From NCBI GenBank assembly GCA_920105805.1, contig CAKKTI010000099.1:5858-58216 (forward strand): a DNA stretch of 52,359 bases. Reading direction: 5' to 3'. This document shows, piece after piece, positions 39,281-50,780 of the stretch (position 1 is the stretch's first letter; each line of letters begins with the position of its first letter). The translations under genes and the position numbers were made by a program. The notes under the pieces were generated by a model, which made no database searches, was not told the DNA's origin, and saw only the letters and a list, made by a program, of their open reading frames with translations. Source of the stretch: Condylostoma magnum. Its lineage: Eukaryota > Ciliophora > Heterotrichea > Heterotrichida > Condylostomatidae.

Positions 39281-40897
39281 CTAAAAATCACTGAAATTAT
39301 ATCCAGATCCAATAGAAAGCGTATCCTCTTCATTATCTTCATCCAAGTCCTCTATATTTCCTGGAACTAATCCTATCCTTAAAGAATGCAATACAAGAGT
39401 AGCATAAAAGGACTTGTACAATGAATCTAAACTATGAAAAGGCTTTTAAATAGCACTAACATGGCACTTATATCTAAGAAGAAAAGAAACAGTTAATGCC
39501 AAAATATATCTAATAGATCCTGTAAAGGCACTTGCTACTAACCCAGTTAAATAGTAATAAGAATCTATAAAAGCAGCTCATCTCCTATTCTTAAAGTAGT
39601 TTTAGGGTTGTATAACAATATACTTTAAATAAAACATACTAATAAGTGTCGGAATAAAGGATAACCAAAAAGAAACAGGCCTTGTCTCTATATAATTCCT
39701 CAATCAGTTCTAAAATGGTTTAAATTGGATAAATCAGACCGTTAAAAATATTAATATATTTGTGGACACATATAGGAATAGAGAGTTTAAGAAGAATTTA
39801 GGAACAAACGAAATCGCTGAGGTTACTGGAATTTTTCACAATCTTTTTATTCTTTCCCCATATTATCCCTCTTCTATTAATTTAAGCATTATTTTCTTAT
39901 ATTAGTAAAGTAAATTGACTATAGATATCATGCAGAGCATATAGGATATAATAGAAGCTGTAATAATAGAGGAGTAAACTGGATCTATTAAATTAATTCC
40001 AAATTCTATTCAGTTGTTTATAAAGGAGCTTTAAAACTCATAATTTAGCTTCCCAAAAATGAATTAAGCTTTTTATACTACTTAAACATCAAATTTTTCT
40101 TATAAATTCAATAAATAGTTTCTTACATCAACCGTTTGGTACCCCAATAAAATTTCAGCAACAATCAAAGAGTTAGAAAGAACTAGAGATATAAAAGCAG
40201 CTATTTGTATTCTTAAAGGGTATTAAAACTCAGTCAGCATAATCTATTTAATCTTTTGCAATTTCTTAATGCATAATAGCTTGGCTAAACATTATTTTAC
40301 TAAATTGCCAGCATAGGATAAGGGCTTTAAGTGCTTATAATACTGGTTACTTAAAGCCAATAGCAATACCCAACTAAGTGTTATGTTGGATGATAAAATA
40401 GTTAATCCCATCTAGAAAGTTATTACTAAGAATCATCTCATACTCCCATCATAGTTATCTGCGCATATTGATAAATCATTGAACCGAACTAATAGATCAA
40501 ATGCACTAATAATTAGACTAAAGAGCACTAATTACCGGGGGGTATTGATAATATTTCCAGCGAAGGTTAAAGGATAAAAGTTAAAAAGGAAAGAGAAGAG
40601 TTTTCCTTATGATGTGACTTATTCTTCCTCCTATTAAAAATCATTTCCGTAGTTATAATAGCATAATGAAGCAGGGTTCAAATCATTACTTAAAGATTGA
40701 TATGTAAGAGTATATAGAAATATTATTGAAATGTACATAGAGAGTTCTGGAAATTTGAATTGATCTCTGAATAAGTCTAAAATATATATTATGATATATT
40801 GTAGTCATTTCATAAATTTGAAGTGCATTTATCAAAATTAGTCTCCTTGTATATTCAAATAGTCTTTGTCTTATGATTCCTTATCTTGGTTTTCCAT
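39281..40897 (-). CDS. STRA6-like multi-pass membrane protein
   Basis: About 538 residues with at least eight membrane spans (LSMYISIIFLYTLTYQSL; LVLFSLIISAFDLLV; GLTILSSNITLSWVLLLAL; SSIITASIISYMLCMISIV; FFLNSLFLYVSTNILIFL). The C-terminal block (NRRWAAFIDSYYYLTGLVAS, FTGSIRYILALTVSFLLRY, then PFHSLDSLYKSFYATLVLHS) has the order of the STRA6-like family (animal STRA6 imports retinol). A retinoid role in a ciliate is not implied. It ends at UAG UAG after GYNFSDF; reading to UGA would add ~40 AT-rich codons. The start lies 144 bp from the divergent WD40 gene at 41042. Confidence 0.55.
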
Positions 40898-41041
40898 TAA
40901 TAAACTAATATTTCACCTAAAATATGCTTAATTGCAAATTAATCAATACTTTTTACAAACTTATGCTATAAGTAATAAAGTTTATTGTGATTGTATTTAA
41001 AATTACTTTATAATTAGATTTCACAGCTTAATTAAATAAAA

Positions 41042-42289
41042 ATGATGAGATTTGAAGGGTAATCAGGTCATCTATGTGAAATTTAACATATGGAAAACTA
41101 TGCACATTTCAGATTTCAAAGAGATCAGTGATAATTAAATAATCACAACTTTATTTATCTTATATCAACTCATCAACAATTTTCTCAATAGAATATTTTA
41201 AAATATTTATGAAACTAAAAGTAGATAGAATCAAATTATGCTAAGCTATTACGAATAGTATTCGAATATAAGAAACACTTTAGTACTTCGAGCATTTCTC
41301 ACACATATCTAAGAGATAATAAAAAAATTACTTTAAGATCATAACAGTAATATACAACACACATAAAAAAATTACTAATATCCCTTAATATGATTAAATA
41401 AGCAAATAATAATGATAGTTAATTTAAACATAATGAAAAGATAAAGTTTAATAATCCCCAGGAAATAGGCAGTCATTCATAGTGAATATCCTCTATAGGC
41501 TCCAACGATACAACTCTACTAACATGCGGATTAGATAAGACTATAAAACTATTTGAAATTAATAACTATTAGAACAATAGAACTATTAGTCTATCATAAG
41601 ATTAAATATCTTGTGCTTAAATACAGAATGATATAATAGTCACTGGCGATTCAAATGGAGGCATATTTATATGAGATCTAGAAACTCCAGCCAATAATCG
41701 AAAAGTAGGGCATCATTCTGGCATCCTTTACTCAATTTGTCTAAATAATAACTATATATTCTCTTGCGGCAGTGATAAAAATATTATTCTATGAGATATA
41801 GCAAATCCTTCCAATAGAATTATAGGAAAACATAAAAATCATATAAGTTGTATCTGCAGTTAATATGATATTGTAATCTCTGGCAGTTTAGATTGCTAAA
41901 TTCGCTTATGGGATTTAAATAAATAAGCTAGTAACTGTATTATTGGGAATCACAAAGACTGGGTGAATAGTGTTTCGATAGAATTTCCTATTGTAATATC
42001 AGGCAGTGCTGATTGTACAGTAAGACTTTGAAATATAATTGATAGCACTAAGAATTAAATAATTGGAAGCCATAATGATGAGATATACAGTGTAGACATA
42101 AAAAATAAGTGTGTTGTATCTGGAAGTAGGGATAACACTGTGAAATTATGAAATTTAGGCGAATAGAATAAAAATCAAGAGATATTTTAGTCTTAAAGTG
42201 TAATAACATGTATTAGATTTGTAAAGAATAGAGTAATATGGAGTGAAGGGTCAGCTTTTGATTTTAAAAGTAAAATTTGGATTAGTTAG
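41042..42289 (+). CDS. Second WD40 protein, related to the 36.2-kb one
   Basis: About 415 residues. An N-terminal helical, basic part (residues 1-~135) is followed by about six to seven WD repeats that are more diverged than in the neighbour: KTIKLFEI, GGIFIWDLETP, KNIILWDIANPSNRIIGKH, CQIRLWDLNK, CTVRLWNIID, NTVKLWNLG. The linker NRIIGxH is shared with the 36.2-kb protein, pointing to local duplication. Trp is UGA in several blades (e.g. ILWDI). It ends at UAG 42287; reading to UGA 42341 would overlap the next gene. No catalytic domain; function unknown. Confidence 0.75.
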
Positions 42290-42333
42290 CAATACATACA
42301 TTTAATAACATAAAAGCTACTAGTTTGGTAAAT

Positions 42334-43353
42334 ATGTCATTGATTCAAATTCTAAAACGCTAATACAGCCGTAGCATAGTAACAATTGACTACAATACTC
42401 TTTCTAGTAACTAAGACATCTCCCAATGCATTCTTGAAGGATTTGGGCCAAATGGAATAGGAATTATCACAGTGTAAAATATTCCAAATTTTGAATAAAT
42501 TAGATAATAACTTCTATAATAATCTTGGGAGCTATCGAATCTTCCATAAGAAAACTTAAACTAAATAAAAAGTACAAATGAAAAGGGTGGATGAAGCTTT
42601 GGCTAAGAAAGATTTTTAGGTTAAATAGATAATTCTAAAGCGGCTTTTAAAACATATCCATTTGCTCTTTAGAAAAACTAATGGCCTGATAAGCTCCCAC
42701 TACTGAAATCTAGTATACTTGAAATGGCAAGTGTTATAAAACAAACTGGGTAATTAATCTCTAAGCATATAGACTAGTACATAAAGCAGTTCTATAATGA
42801 TTATCCTGGCAATTTGATATAATAAGTAATCAGCTCATAAGAAGAACACGTTAGTAGGCTTCTTCATTATTACCCTCAAACTTAATCTAATAATTGGTGT
42901 GGATGGCATAATGATCATTGTGCATTGACTGGACTAGTCCCGGAAATGTTTTTTGATTAAATTACAGGGGAAAATTACCCTGAGGATTAAATTAGAAACG
43001 AAGAAACTGGATTATTCTTTATACAAAGAGATGGATAATAAGTTAAAGGAGATATTCCATCAAATTGCTTAGCCTTTTAGATTGGAGAAGTAGCTTAAAT
43101 AATATCAGGAGGGAAATTATAAGCAACCCCTCATGCGGTCAAGTCAAACTTAAAATCCACAAAAATTTCCAGAGAAAGTTTTGCCTTGTTTATGTAACCT
43201 TTAGAGGATTTTTAGATTCCGGTATATGGAGATATTTAAGAAGCATTTGTAGAGAATTCAGAAGTTCCAAGTTTGAAATAAAGATTTAAGCCAGGAATGA
43301 CTTTTGGAGAGTTTTCCAATGAAACCCGTAGAGCTTTTAACTAGTTTTGCTAA
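42334..43353 (+). CDS. 2-oxoglutarate/Fe(II) dioxygenase, isopenicillin-N-synthase-like
   Basis: About 339 residues. The double-stranded beta-helix oxygenase core is seen: W...WHNDHCALTGLVPEMF (HxD iron ligands at ~192/194), GLFFIQRDGQ, GDIPSNCLAFQIGEVAQIISGG, TPHAVKS (distal His at ~266) and SRESFALFMQP (Arg-x-Ser that binds 2OG). The N-terminal half matches the DIOX_N position but is weakly conserved. It uses 2OG and O2 to hydroxylate or desaturate an unknown small molecule. It starts 44 nt after the WD40 gene. It ends at UAA 43351 after AFNQFC; beyond that the text is AT-rich. Confidence 0.8.
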
Positions 43354-44179
43354 TCATAAATAGTATAAATTATTTAAATATTGGGTTATTACCTAAAAAG
43401 TACTTTTTGGTTTTGTGGCTAAATTTGCATCTAGATCTTGTTAAGAGCAGTAGATGTATGTAGCTAGCTTTTAATCATGCTTTTATTATCTTTGTGAAGA
43501 TCCTATAAATTGAAAAAAATTCAAATCAATCAGCTAAAAAAATAAAGTATTTATATTCTAAGTAATATATAAGATGATTAGTATACACATACTTGCAATT
43601 TACATTCATAAAACCTAACGTTTTGGTAATAAAAGTACTATGAGAGCTTATTTTGATTATTTTAATTTAAAATCATATTACTATAATAATTTTATCAAAA
43701 CAAATAAAGCCTCTAACGTTTAATTTTGCAGTAATAGCTTATTTTAATAACCCTCTCTGCTAATATTAGTATATAGAAGGTTGTAAAGTCTTCGTTTTAA
43801 TTTGAAATAATAACTTCCATAAAAATAGATAAGTATAGTTTTAATTTAACAAATTTGCACCGGTCCTATAATTTCTCTGTTATTCTTATGTTAATGGACT
43901 GTATGATGCAAATATACTCATTATTCTAAGTTTTAGAATATGTGTAAAATAAACCCAACTTAATATTGAAACATTAAAATATAGACTAAAAGCCTAAAAG
44001 AGATGATAAAATACAATGTAAAACTATAGCCAATTAATATACTCAACCAAATATTTCAATGAGTTCAGGAATCATAATAACTTTCTCCAAATTATACCCG
44101 ACATTTTTAAACTAGCTGTTTTATCTATTATACCCTACAGTAACTATATTTAAGAGCTAGTATTTTAAATAATAATTAA
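43354..44179. other. AT-rich intergenic region
   Basis: About 825 bases without a supportable gene on either strand. A weak minus-strand reading near 43350-43480 (Gln/Lys-rich) is possible but not convincing. Confidence 0.5.
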
Positions 44180-44536
44180 ATGAAATAAAAGTATTGCTGT
44201 GATTTTGATAATTGCGATAAGTCGTATACCTCAAACGCCAACCTAAAACACCACATAAACATTGTACATCTTAACCTAAAGTTGTACCAGTGCCAAAACT
44301 GTAGTAAGTACTATGCAAAGAAGCAAAACCTTAAAGAGCATATGAACCTTCACACTGAAAGAACACCTTATAAGTGCAAAGTTGCTGGATGCTAAGCAGC
44401 GTTTAAGTATGGCAGCTAATTGTGCAGACATAAGAGAAAATATCATAGAGTTAGTATAAATTCAGATACTGTGTTTTTCAACCTAACAGATTTAAGAATT
44501 GAAGATCTTTCAATACTATTAACCAAGAAAAACTAG
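44180..44536 (+). CDS. Small C2H2 zinc-finger protein (three fingers)
   Basis: About 118 residues: CCDFDNCDKSYTSNANLKHH...H, CQNCSKYYAKKQNLKEHMNLH and CKVAGCQAAFKYGSQLCRHKRKYH, with a TGEKP-like linker (TERTPYKC) between fingers two and three. It resembles TFIIIA/ZNF-type DNA-binding fingers. A short tail (TDLRIEDLSILLTKKN) ends at UAG 44534. With UGA as the only stop, the frame would run through to ~44840, antisense to the next gene over ~185 bp, so a UAR stop is needed. A sequence-specific DNA- or RNA-binding protein; targets unknown. Confidence 0.75.
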
Positions 44537-44646
44537 TATTTTAACATCAATTTTAATTAATCTGGTTAAAGAATAATTCTTTTACTATTAAATTTTTCAC
44601 GTATATTTTCATATACAGCAAAGCAGAATAGGCAAACTGCGACTCC

Positions 44647-46041
44647 TTATTCTTCTCATTTTGGCACCAGTTTGTTAGAAACTAGTATTGTGTCATTTGC
44701 TTTGTTAATACTGCTTATTCCTCTTATTGTCATAGCTTCTATTAATTTAACAGATGGAGTCAGCATTTACGGGGTAATTTTACAATAATTGGCAACGTTA
44801 AACGTACTTTCTAGTATAGTTACCCTTGTATTTTTATCATGATACGGCAGATCAAGCTTATAATGGCAAAATTTTCCTGGGCAAGGTTGTCCGTAAGCCG
44901 TTGGAAAAGGTTGAATATACTCAAATCTTCTTCTAGAATTAGAGTTACGCATTTGGCTATTTGCTCTTTTTCTCTTTACACTTTAAGGATTGAATCTTGA
45001 AAAGGCTAGTAGATTAGTGTGCAAAGGAACTTTATCACCTGATACTACCTGTCTTCTTGCTACTGAATTGCTGCGAGTATTTTCCGGATTTTTCCTTATA
45101 AATCTTACATATTTCAGCATATCTTAACTCTTAGAAGTTCCAAGCAGTCCAGTTTTCTTCTACTACTGAATAGATTATTTAAGTCGATTTAGTTCCTAAC
45201 TTGACCTATCAGTGCTTTTACTAACACTTTTAAATCTTTCATTGTTTTAGAAGCTTAATGGCCTTTTGTTTCTTTATCTGATAATGTCTTTTCGGCTATT
45301 AAATCATTTATTCTGTAGAGTTTTAGTATCAATGTTTACTTATGTGATTTTTGTTATAGAATTTTAGGGAGAGTTTTCTCTGGGTTTTTGCTATAAGATG
45401 CATTTTTCTGAGTATGAGAACCAGGGCTCATTCGTTTAACTATCAATATTATATACTAACTTTAATTGTAAGACTGTCATTCGACTCTTAATTTGCAGAT
45501 TTTTTAAAATTAACTTAGACACTTACCTTATATGCTGCTTTATCTCATCTTCTATAACATACTCTGATTCAATGGTATTAGTCTGACTTTTCCTTTTGAT
45601 CTAATCTTTTGCTTATTTACCCTTTTTTAAGCTGTGGATATATGTCATTGGCTCAAAAATAACATTAGGTATTCTTTGTAGTTATATTCCTTCTATCCCT
45701 GAGGGAAAAGCTTAGAATATTCTTCACATTGTCTTTGCATCTACTAATATTTTGCGATTATCTTGTAAAAATAACATAAGTTTTCCCTTTTGTTTGAATT
45801 AGTAATCGTTTTCTCTTACTATGTTTTCAAAAAATGCTTATAAAATATCGTCAAGAGTTAAATTTCTTATGTTTCTTAGTTCAATTTATCCTTAGAGATT
45901 GGTAAAAATTCATGATCTTGGCCTGTATTATTCATAACAATTAAAAATGACTGTATCGAGCACCTTTACCTGTATGCCCATTCTGCCTGGAATATAAAGG
46001 CTGTCTTAAACATATGACCAATTTTAACTAACTGTTTCCAT
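44647..46041 (-). CDS. Unknown protein with folded N-terminus and basic C-terminus
   Basis: About 464 residues starting METVSQNWSYVQDSLYIPGR. The first ~190 residues look folded (QVKVLDTVIFNCYEQYRPRSW; LDDILQAFFENIVREND; KLMLFLQDNRKILVDAKTMW; GIEGIQLQRIPNVIFEPMTY). The rest is Lys/Arg/Ser/Gln-rich with a Tyr/Pro-containing segment near the end (RFEYIQPFPTAYGQPCPGKF; CHYKLDLPYHDKNTRVTIL). It ends at UGA 44656 or UAA 44647. No family recognised; the composition suggests a cytoskeletal or ciliary protein. Confidence 0.6.
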
Positions 46042-46461
46042 TTTACTAGAAATTAATAAGTATTTTAGCTTAGAAAACCTAAAAGCCTAATCTTTAAGTT
46101 GCATTTTATTATTCGGGTTTAGTAATAACTCTTTTAGGACAGAAGGAGTTCCCTTTGAAAGATTTCATAAATACTTAAATATTATTAACCTTTAAATTCT
46201 GCTCCGATCAGTATTAAGAATATAACAATTTTACTTATTAATTAACTGCTAGGATAACTACTCTTTATTCTCTCTTAAATTTTAGTCAATACGATTTTGT
46301 ATTATAATATGATAGAATCAATAAAGTATCTTTGATTAAAATACCATATTAATATCCTATACTAAGAATACTGCAAAAAGTTAATCCATAGCTACAACTA
46401 ATTCCCATATACAGCCATAACTTCACTAAACCCTCTAAATACAAAATAATAACTTATAAAA
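46042..46461. promoter_or_regulatory. Divergent intergenic region upstream of HSF
   Basis: 420 AT-rich bases between the start codons of the unknown minus-strand gene and the heat shock factor. It should hold both promoters; I could not pick out an nGAAn heat-shock element array with confidence. Confidence 0.5.
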
Positions 46462-47232
46462 ATGCCTAAAACAAGATCTTAAAGGAATATCCCATCATCT
46501 TTTCTCTAAAAGACCTACAGTATCCTATAAAACTCTTCCCTAAATGATATAATATATTGATCTGATGACGGCTGCAGCTTTATAATATAAAACTCGATAG
46601 CTTTTACAAAATCTGTACTTCCAAAATATTTCAAGCACAGTAATTTAGCAAGTTTTATAAGATAATTAAACATGTATGATTTTCACAAATGCAGAGGTTA
46701 ATCACAGTACTAGATTTTCAAGCATCCAATGTTTCTTCGCAATCGTCCAGACCTCCTAGTATAGATCAACAGAAAAACATCAGAAAATGATTGACAGATA
46801 TTACCTAAAAGCTAACTATCCCACTCGGAACTTTCCCCTCTTCTTTAAAGATTGTACTAATAGCAAAAGAGGCAATAATCTTCTGAGGATGCAATATAAA
46901 AACTAGATGGAAAGGTGAAGAATTTATCAGATTCTAATAAAGGTTTAGCTTCACAGCTTTGGAATGCAGAAAATTAGATTTAAAAGATTGAAAGAGTACT
47001 GATGCTGCTAGCATCTTATATGCAGGAAAATAGCCGGTGTATGGACTTAGAAGAAGATAGTCAAAATTACTTACAAATTTATGATGGATTGCCAATGAAG
47101 CATTTGAGAGAGGAGTATTCAATGTGTGACGATTACCTTGAAGATTTTAGGAGTAGCCCTAATTGCCAATCATAAACAGATAAAAAAGAAATGTTTTCAG
47201 AGGATGATAGCCTAGATTTGCTATTTAGATGA
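46462..47232 (+). CDS. Heat shock factor (HSF-type transcription factor)
   Basis: About 256 residues. The HSF DNA-binding domain is near complete: SSFLQKTYSILQ, IIYWSDDGCSFII, VLPKYFKHSNLASFIRQLNM, YDFHKCR and FKHPMFLRNRPDLLVQINRK. A leucine-zipper-like stretch follows (AIQKLDGKVKNLSDSNKGLA; QIQKIERVLMLLASYM) for trimerisation, then an acidic tail (EEDSQNYL; SEDDSLDLLFR). It binds heat-shock elements and activates stress genes. The tail is clearly coding up to UGA 47230, and the opposing GOST gene ends at 47242, so UGA must be the stop here. Shorter than animal HSF1 but similar to other ciliate HSFs. Confidence 0.92.
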
Positions 47233-47241
47233 GCTATATTA

Positions 47242-48543
47242 TTAACTAATTTCTGTTATTTCAATTTGGTCTTCATCTTCTAGTTTAGTGTCTCTATGTC
47301 TATGGCCTATTGTATTCTCTAGTAAGTAGGATTTAGGAGAGATTCTTCATACATATAAAATTTATATGGTTAAAATTAGTACTAAAATATCTTCTCCATA
47401 CTGAATTATTCATTTCTAAGTTCAATATTCAGATATATCATAGCAAAAGATTCTGATATAGTATCAAATAGTGAATAAAAGGTATAAGACTAAGTATCCT
47501 AGAAGTAAATATGCAGTTTATTAGAACTTCTACTTCTTTATATTATAATTTTAACCTTTGCATATAAGGAAACATTACTTCAGACTTGTGAAAATAGATA
47601 TGGCTACTATTAAGTTGATAATGATTTTAAATGTAATTAAAATGCTTAAAATTGCTATTATTTAGCTGTTGCTCTGTTTATATTACACAATATAAATAGT
47701 AATTTCTAGTATAAATGACATTATAATGATTATAATAAGAGCTAAGATATCTGGTAATGGTGGTGATTTTAAAATACTTCATCCAAAAGATAATATTATC
47801 AATATTCCCTTTAATACACAAATACTTCATCTTTAAAATATCAAAAAAGAAAGCTCAAGTATTCAACTCTTTGTACCATATTCTTTTTGAGAATACAAGT
47901 AAAAACCTAGTTATATGTAAGCTATTAGTTATGATAGCAAATATAAAGGAATGTAATACTTTTAAATGTTAATTACACTTAGATGATAGAATATGAGTGA
48001 AATTCATATAGTTGCAATAAATACATAGCAACAGGCCATTGCAATACTTACCTGCATAAATTTTACATAAAATGAATAATAGTCTTAACCTCCTAAGTAA
48101 CCAAACGGATTTGCAAAATCATAGTATAAATCTAAATGAACCTTTTTATTCAGACAATTAATTATAATAGAGCTGTAAAAGTCTGTATTTGTAATATTCT
48201 TAAACATTTTAATATATCCTTAATCTACAGTAGAATTCTTGATTAGAATTGAAGGCTAGTGATATAAATTAAAGCAGATCTTTTATGAGTCTTATATTGT
48301 ATCATATCATTGTAGCCATTCCTACGAATTCAAGACCAGCAAATATAAATATCCTGTAGTTGTATTGCTAGAGTTCAATATTTTACTTTCAATTCTTATA
48401 TATGGATTGATATTCCCTAAGTTTTAATCTATTTAATAAATTCCTTCTCTAAAAATAGCATGATACTTTTATCTATCAATCTTTATCTCTTAATTCAGTT
48501 AGTAAGCATTTACGTAAAGAGTTATAAAGCACAAAATTACCAT
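47242..48543 (-). CDS. GOST-family seven-transmembrane protein (GPR107/TMEM87-like)
   Basis: About 433 residues. A signal peptide (MVILCFITLYVNAYQ) leads a ~180-residue luminal domain. The 7TM block then follows, with landmarks of the Lung-7TM/GOST family: DYYSFYVKFMQVSIAMACC, FIATIWISLIFYHLSVINIQ, YGTKSW, RWSICVLKGILIILSFGWSI, and the last span followed by YVWRISPKS. An acidic cytoplasmic tail (TKLEDEDQIEITEIS) ends at UAA UAA 47244-47239. These proteins sit in the Golgi/endosomal system and aid membrane traffic. The start is only 6 nt after the UAG of the upstream predicted myristoylated protein, in the same frame. Confidence 0.75.
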
Positions 48544-48549
48544 TTTAAT

Positions 48550-49413
48550 CTAACCTAACTTATTTATGATTTCTGTAAATTGCTTTATCATCAAATTAAT
48601 TATTACTCTTCTTTCATAAGGACTTATTTATTCTATAGGTTTGAAAATCCTTAAAAACTAGAATTTATTTGGATTGATTAAGTTAAATCCAGATATCTAT
48701 GCTTTACTGTTAACCTCGCCTTCAATGAATTGATAAACATCATTCTATTGAGTATATTAATTAGTTGTTTATTAGAATGTAATTGGATAATTAGAGTCAA
48801 TGGTAATTGCTTACAAATCATCTGTATTGTTTGGGTAGAGATTCCATAAAACACAGTCCTTATTTTCCTTGATTGTAAAGTTATCTTGATGTTGTAATTC
48901 AGCAATTAATATGAGTTTCTTCTTACTGATAATTCTACGAATTATAATGCCAGAGCCAAAACTTTCCTCTATATAATTATCTGTACCATTAAGTTTTGCA
49001 TATTTTAAGATTAAGTCATTGAGTTAGGCTGGAATAGAGGTATCTTATTGCTATTCAGAGTTTTATTAAATTGATTCATTTAAACTAGTATTTTCTTAGG
49101 CTTCTTACTCAGTATTAGATTAATTTAAGGTTAATTAGTCAATATTAGATTCATTAGTAGATTTTATTGTATGAATCTTCTTTTCCTCAGACGTTTTAAC
49201 TACTGCTTTATCATTCTAGGAGTTTACAGTTGATTTTTGATTTTCTTGCTACAATTTTTGTTCCTTTGAGTTGCAAGAAAGATTATGATTTTCTTTAGTT
49301 TATTTATGTTATTATTAGCTTTGTTTTGCTCTTCTTTTCTTAGATGCTTAAGAGTAAATGGATCCTTATTATTCTAAGTTACCATGCTCTCTTGATTAGC
49401 AGCAACCTCCCAT
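48550..49413 (-). CDS. Predicted N-myristoylated/palmitoylated protein, unknown
   Basis: Begins MGGCCQSREHGN: Gly2 with Cys4/Cys5 is a dual lipidation signal. The first ~100 residues are Gln/Asn/Ser-rich; the rest looks folded (LILKYAKLNGTDNYIEESFGSGIIIRRI; ENKDCVLWNLYPNN; ERRVIINLMIKQFTEIINKLG). About 287 residues if UAG 48552-48550 is the stop. Six nt later the signal peptide of a GOST protein begins in the same frame. A myristoylated N-terminus fused to a downstream signal peptide would be odd, so two proteins are favoured. Family unknown. Confidence 0.5.
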
Positions 49414-49592
49414 TTTAGTTAAAAGTATGATAGATGAAGATTTAATTAATATTTTTTAAGTTATGATTCCCTTAATTATATTGTCTTTAACATAACCTTA
49501 TATAAGCCTATATTCAACTATATTTCTTCTTAATACTCACTACAGAGCCAATTATGCATTAGTTTAATTTTACCCATAACAAAAACTACTAA

Positions 49593-50780
49593 CTACCGCT
49601 TGCTAAATTAATGGTATATTAGCACAGTTGTATCTTTCTCTATAACATACTCGCCAGGCAGACTAATTTCCTAGTCACCGCTATATCTAAAATGGCCGGC
49701 AATGTAAGTAGTGTATCTTAGTGTCTCATCGATTAAGTTTCTTGCCTACTTAAACTGAGAAATATTCCCATACTCGAAGCTTTCATTGTCACCGAAATTA
49801 TCTATCTCTTAGTGCAGCTTTTCCTATACTTCAGGGTGCTTTGCTATAAAGTAAAACAACCAAGTGAGTAAGCCACCTGTAGTATGAACTCCACCGATTA
49901 TTGTACCTTTTATTTAATAAAAAGCTTCCTCAAATCCTTTTAATTCAAGTAGCAATACTGTTAGCTATTTTAGTTTCATTGTAATTGTCTTAAACTTCTT
50001 AGACTATTTATCTAACAGTTTACTCTGTCTTTTGTAGAAGTTAATGTCTTGCAGTTCCTTCTTTAATTTGGCCTTCACTCAATGTAGATGAAACCAAGCA
50101 TTAATAATTGTTAATTTACTCAATCGAATTATTGGCTTTTTCAGGATCATTGATCACATCAATTCCAAAAACTGAGGAAATTATCACTCTAAATGAAATT
50201 CCGAATCCTAAGTCTTTCCCGGTTATTAGATTTGAAGATTTAATAGATTCTTCTATTTATGGAGTAGCCCATTGGTTAATTGCTGTTGATATTCAGTTGA
50301 AGTGCAATTTCTTTATGTTTTTCATTGTAAAAAGAGGATAAAAGTAGCTTTTCATTCTTCTATGTTCCGGGTTGTTCGCAAGTACAATGTTTTTACTACC
50401 AAAAATATGCTAAAAGAGGCCTATATCACGCGGGTTTTTATCAGCCAGTTTTGAGATAGCATTATTGTATTTTGGATGGCCTAATGCAGTTCATTTGGAA
50501 GGTCCTAGGCTAAAATTAAAGATATCAGTGTTGAACTCTTTCATGCCATTACCTATAAAGTTCCATATGCTATCAAATTGCTGGATCATGGGAAGATTTT
50601 ATTTATTATTCTTTCATCTTTACAAGGAAAATATTAAATTTTTGAAATAGTATATTTAAATTGCATTATTTAGTAACTTAAAAGTACAAATATAAGATTC
50701 CCTAATTCTTGAGATTCAATAGGGTAGAAGGGGATTTACGATCTAAGTCGTCTTCCTAAATATTTAATTATTATAAATTT
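49593..50780 (-). pseudogene. Decayed second cytochrome P450 copy
   Basis: Aligns closely with the intact P450 at 34.7 kb (SQIPFYPIESQELGNL; NGMKEFNTDIFNF; FGSKNIVLANNPEH; GISFRVIISSVFGIDV; GGVHTTGGLLTWLFYF; LIDETLRYT). The copy lacks an in-frame ATG (the matching codon is ATA), has a 101-bp insertion after ELGNL, a 1-nt frameshift before LLLELKGFEEA, and a ~275-bp deletion joining VLIYH to the last residues FSKR plus UAG. The whole heme-binding loop is gone, so it cannot be an active P450. It still has good sequence outside the lesions, so the loss is fairly recent. Opposite orientation to the intact gene. Confidence 0.82.
50599..50699 (-). mobile_element. 101-bp AT-rich insertion flanked by AAGATT repeats (IES-like)
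   Basis: Compared with the intact paralogue, one AAGATT (50593-50598) continues into 95 bp of AT-rich DNA and a second AAGATT (50694-50699). Removing one repeat plus the insert gives a perfect, in-frame match to the intact gene. There are no GT..AG borders on the coding strand and no clear terminal inverted repeats. The layout fits an internal eliminated sequence or a tiny transposon relic with a 6-bp target duplication. Confidence 0.65.

Noticed and set aside
45494-45533. A 40-nt GTAAGT...AATTAAG intron in the minus-strand gene at 44.6-46 kb
   Set aside because: Removing it puts the downstream text into a worse frame; reading through keeps a continuous protein-like sequence.
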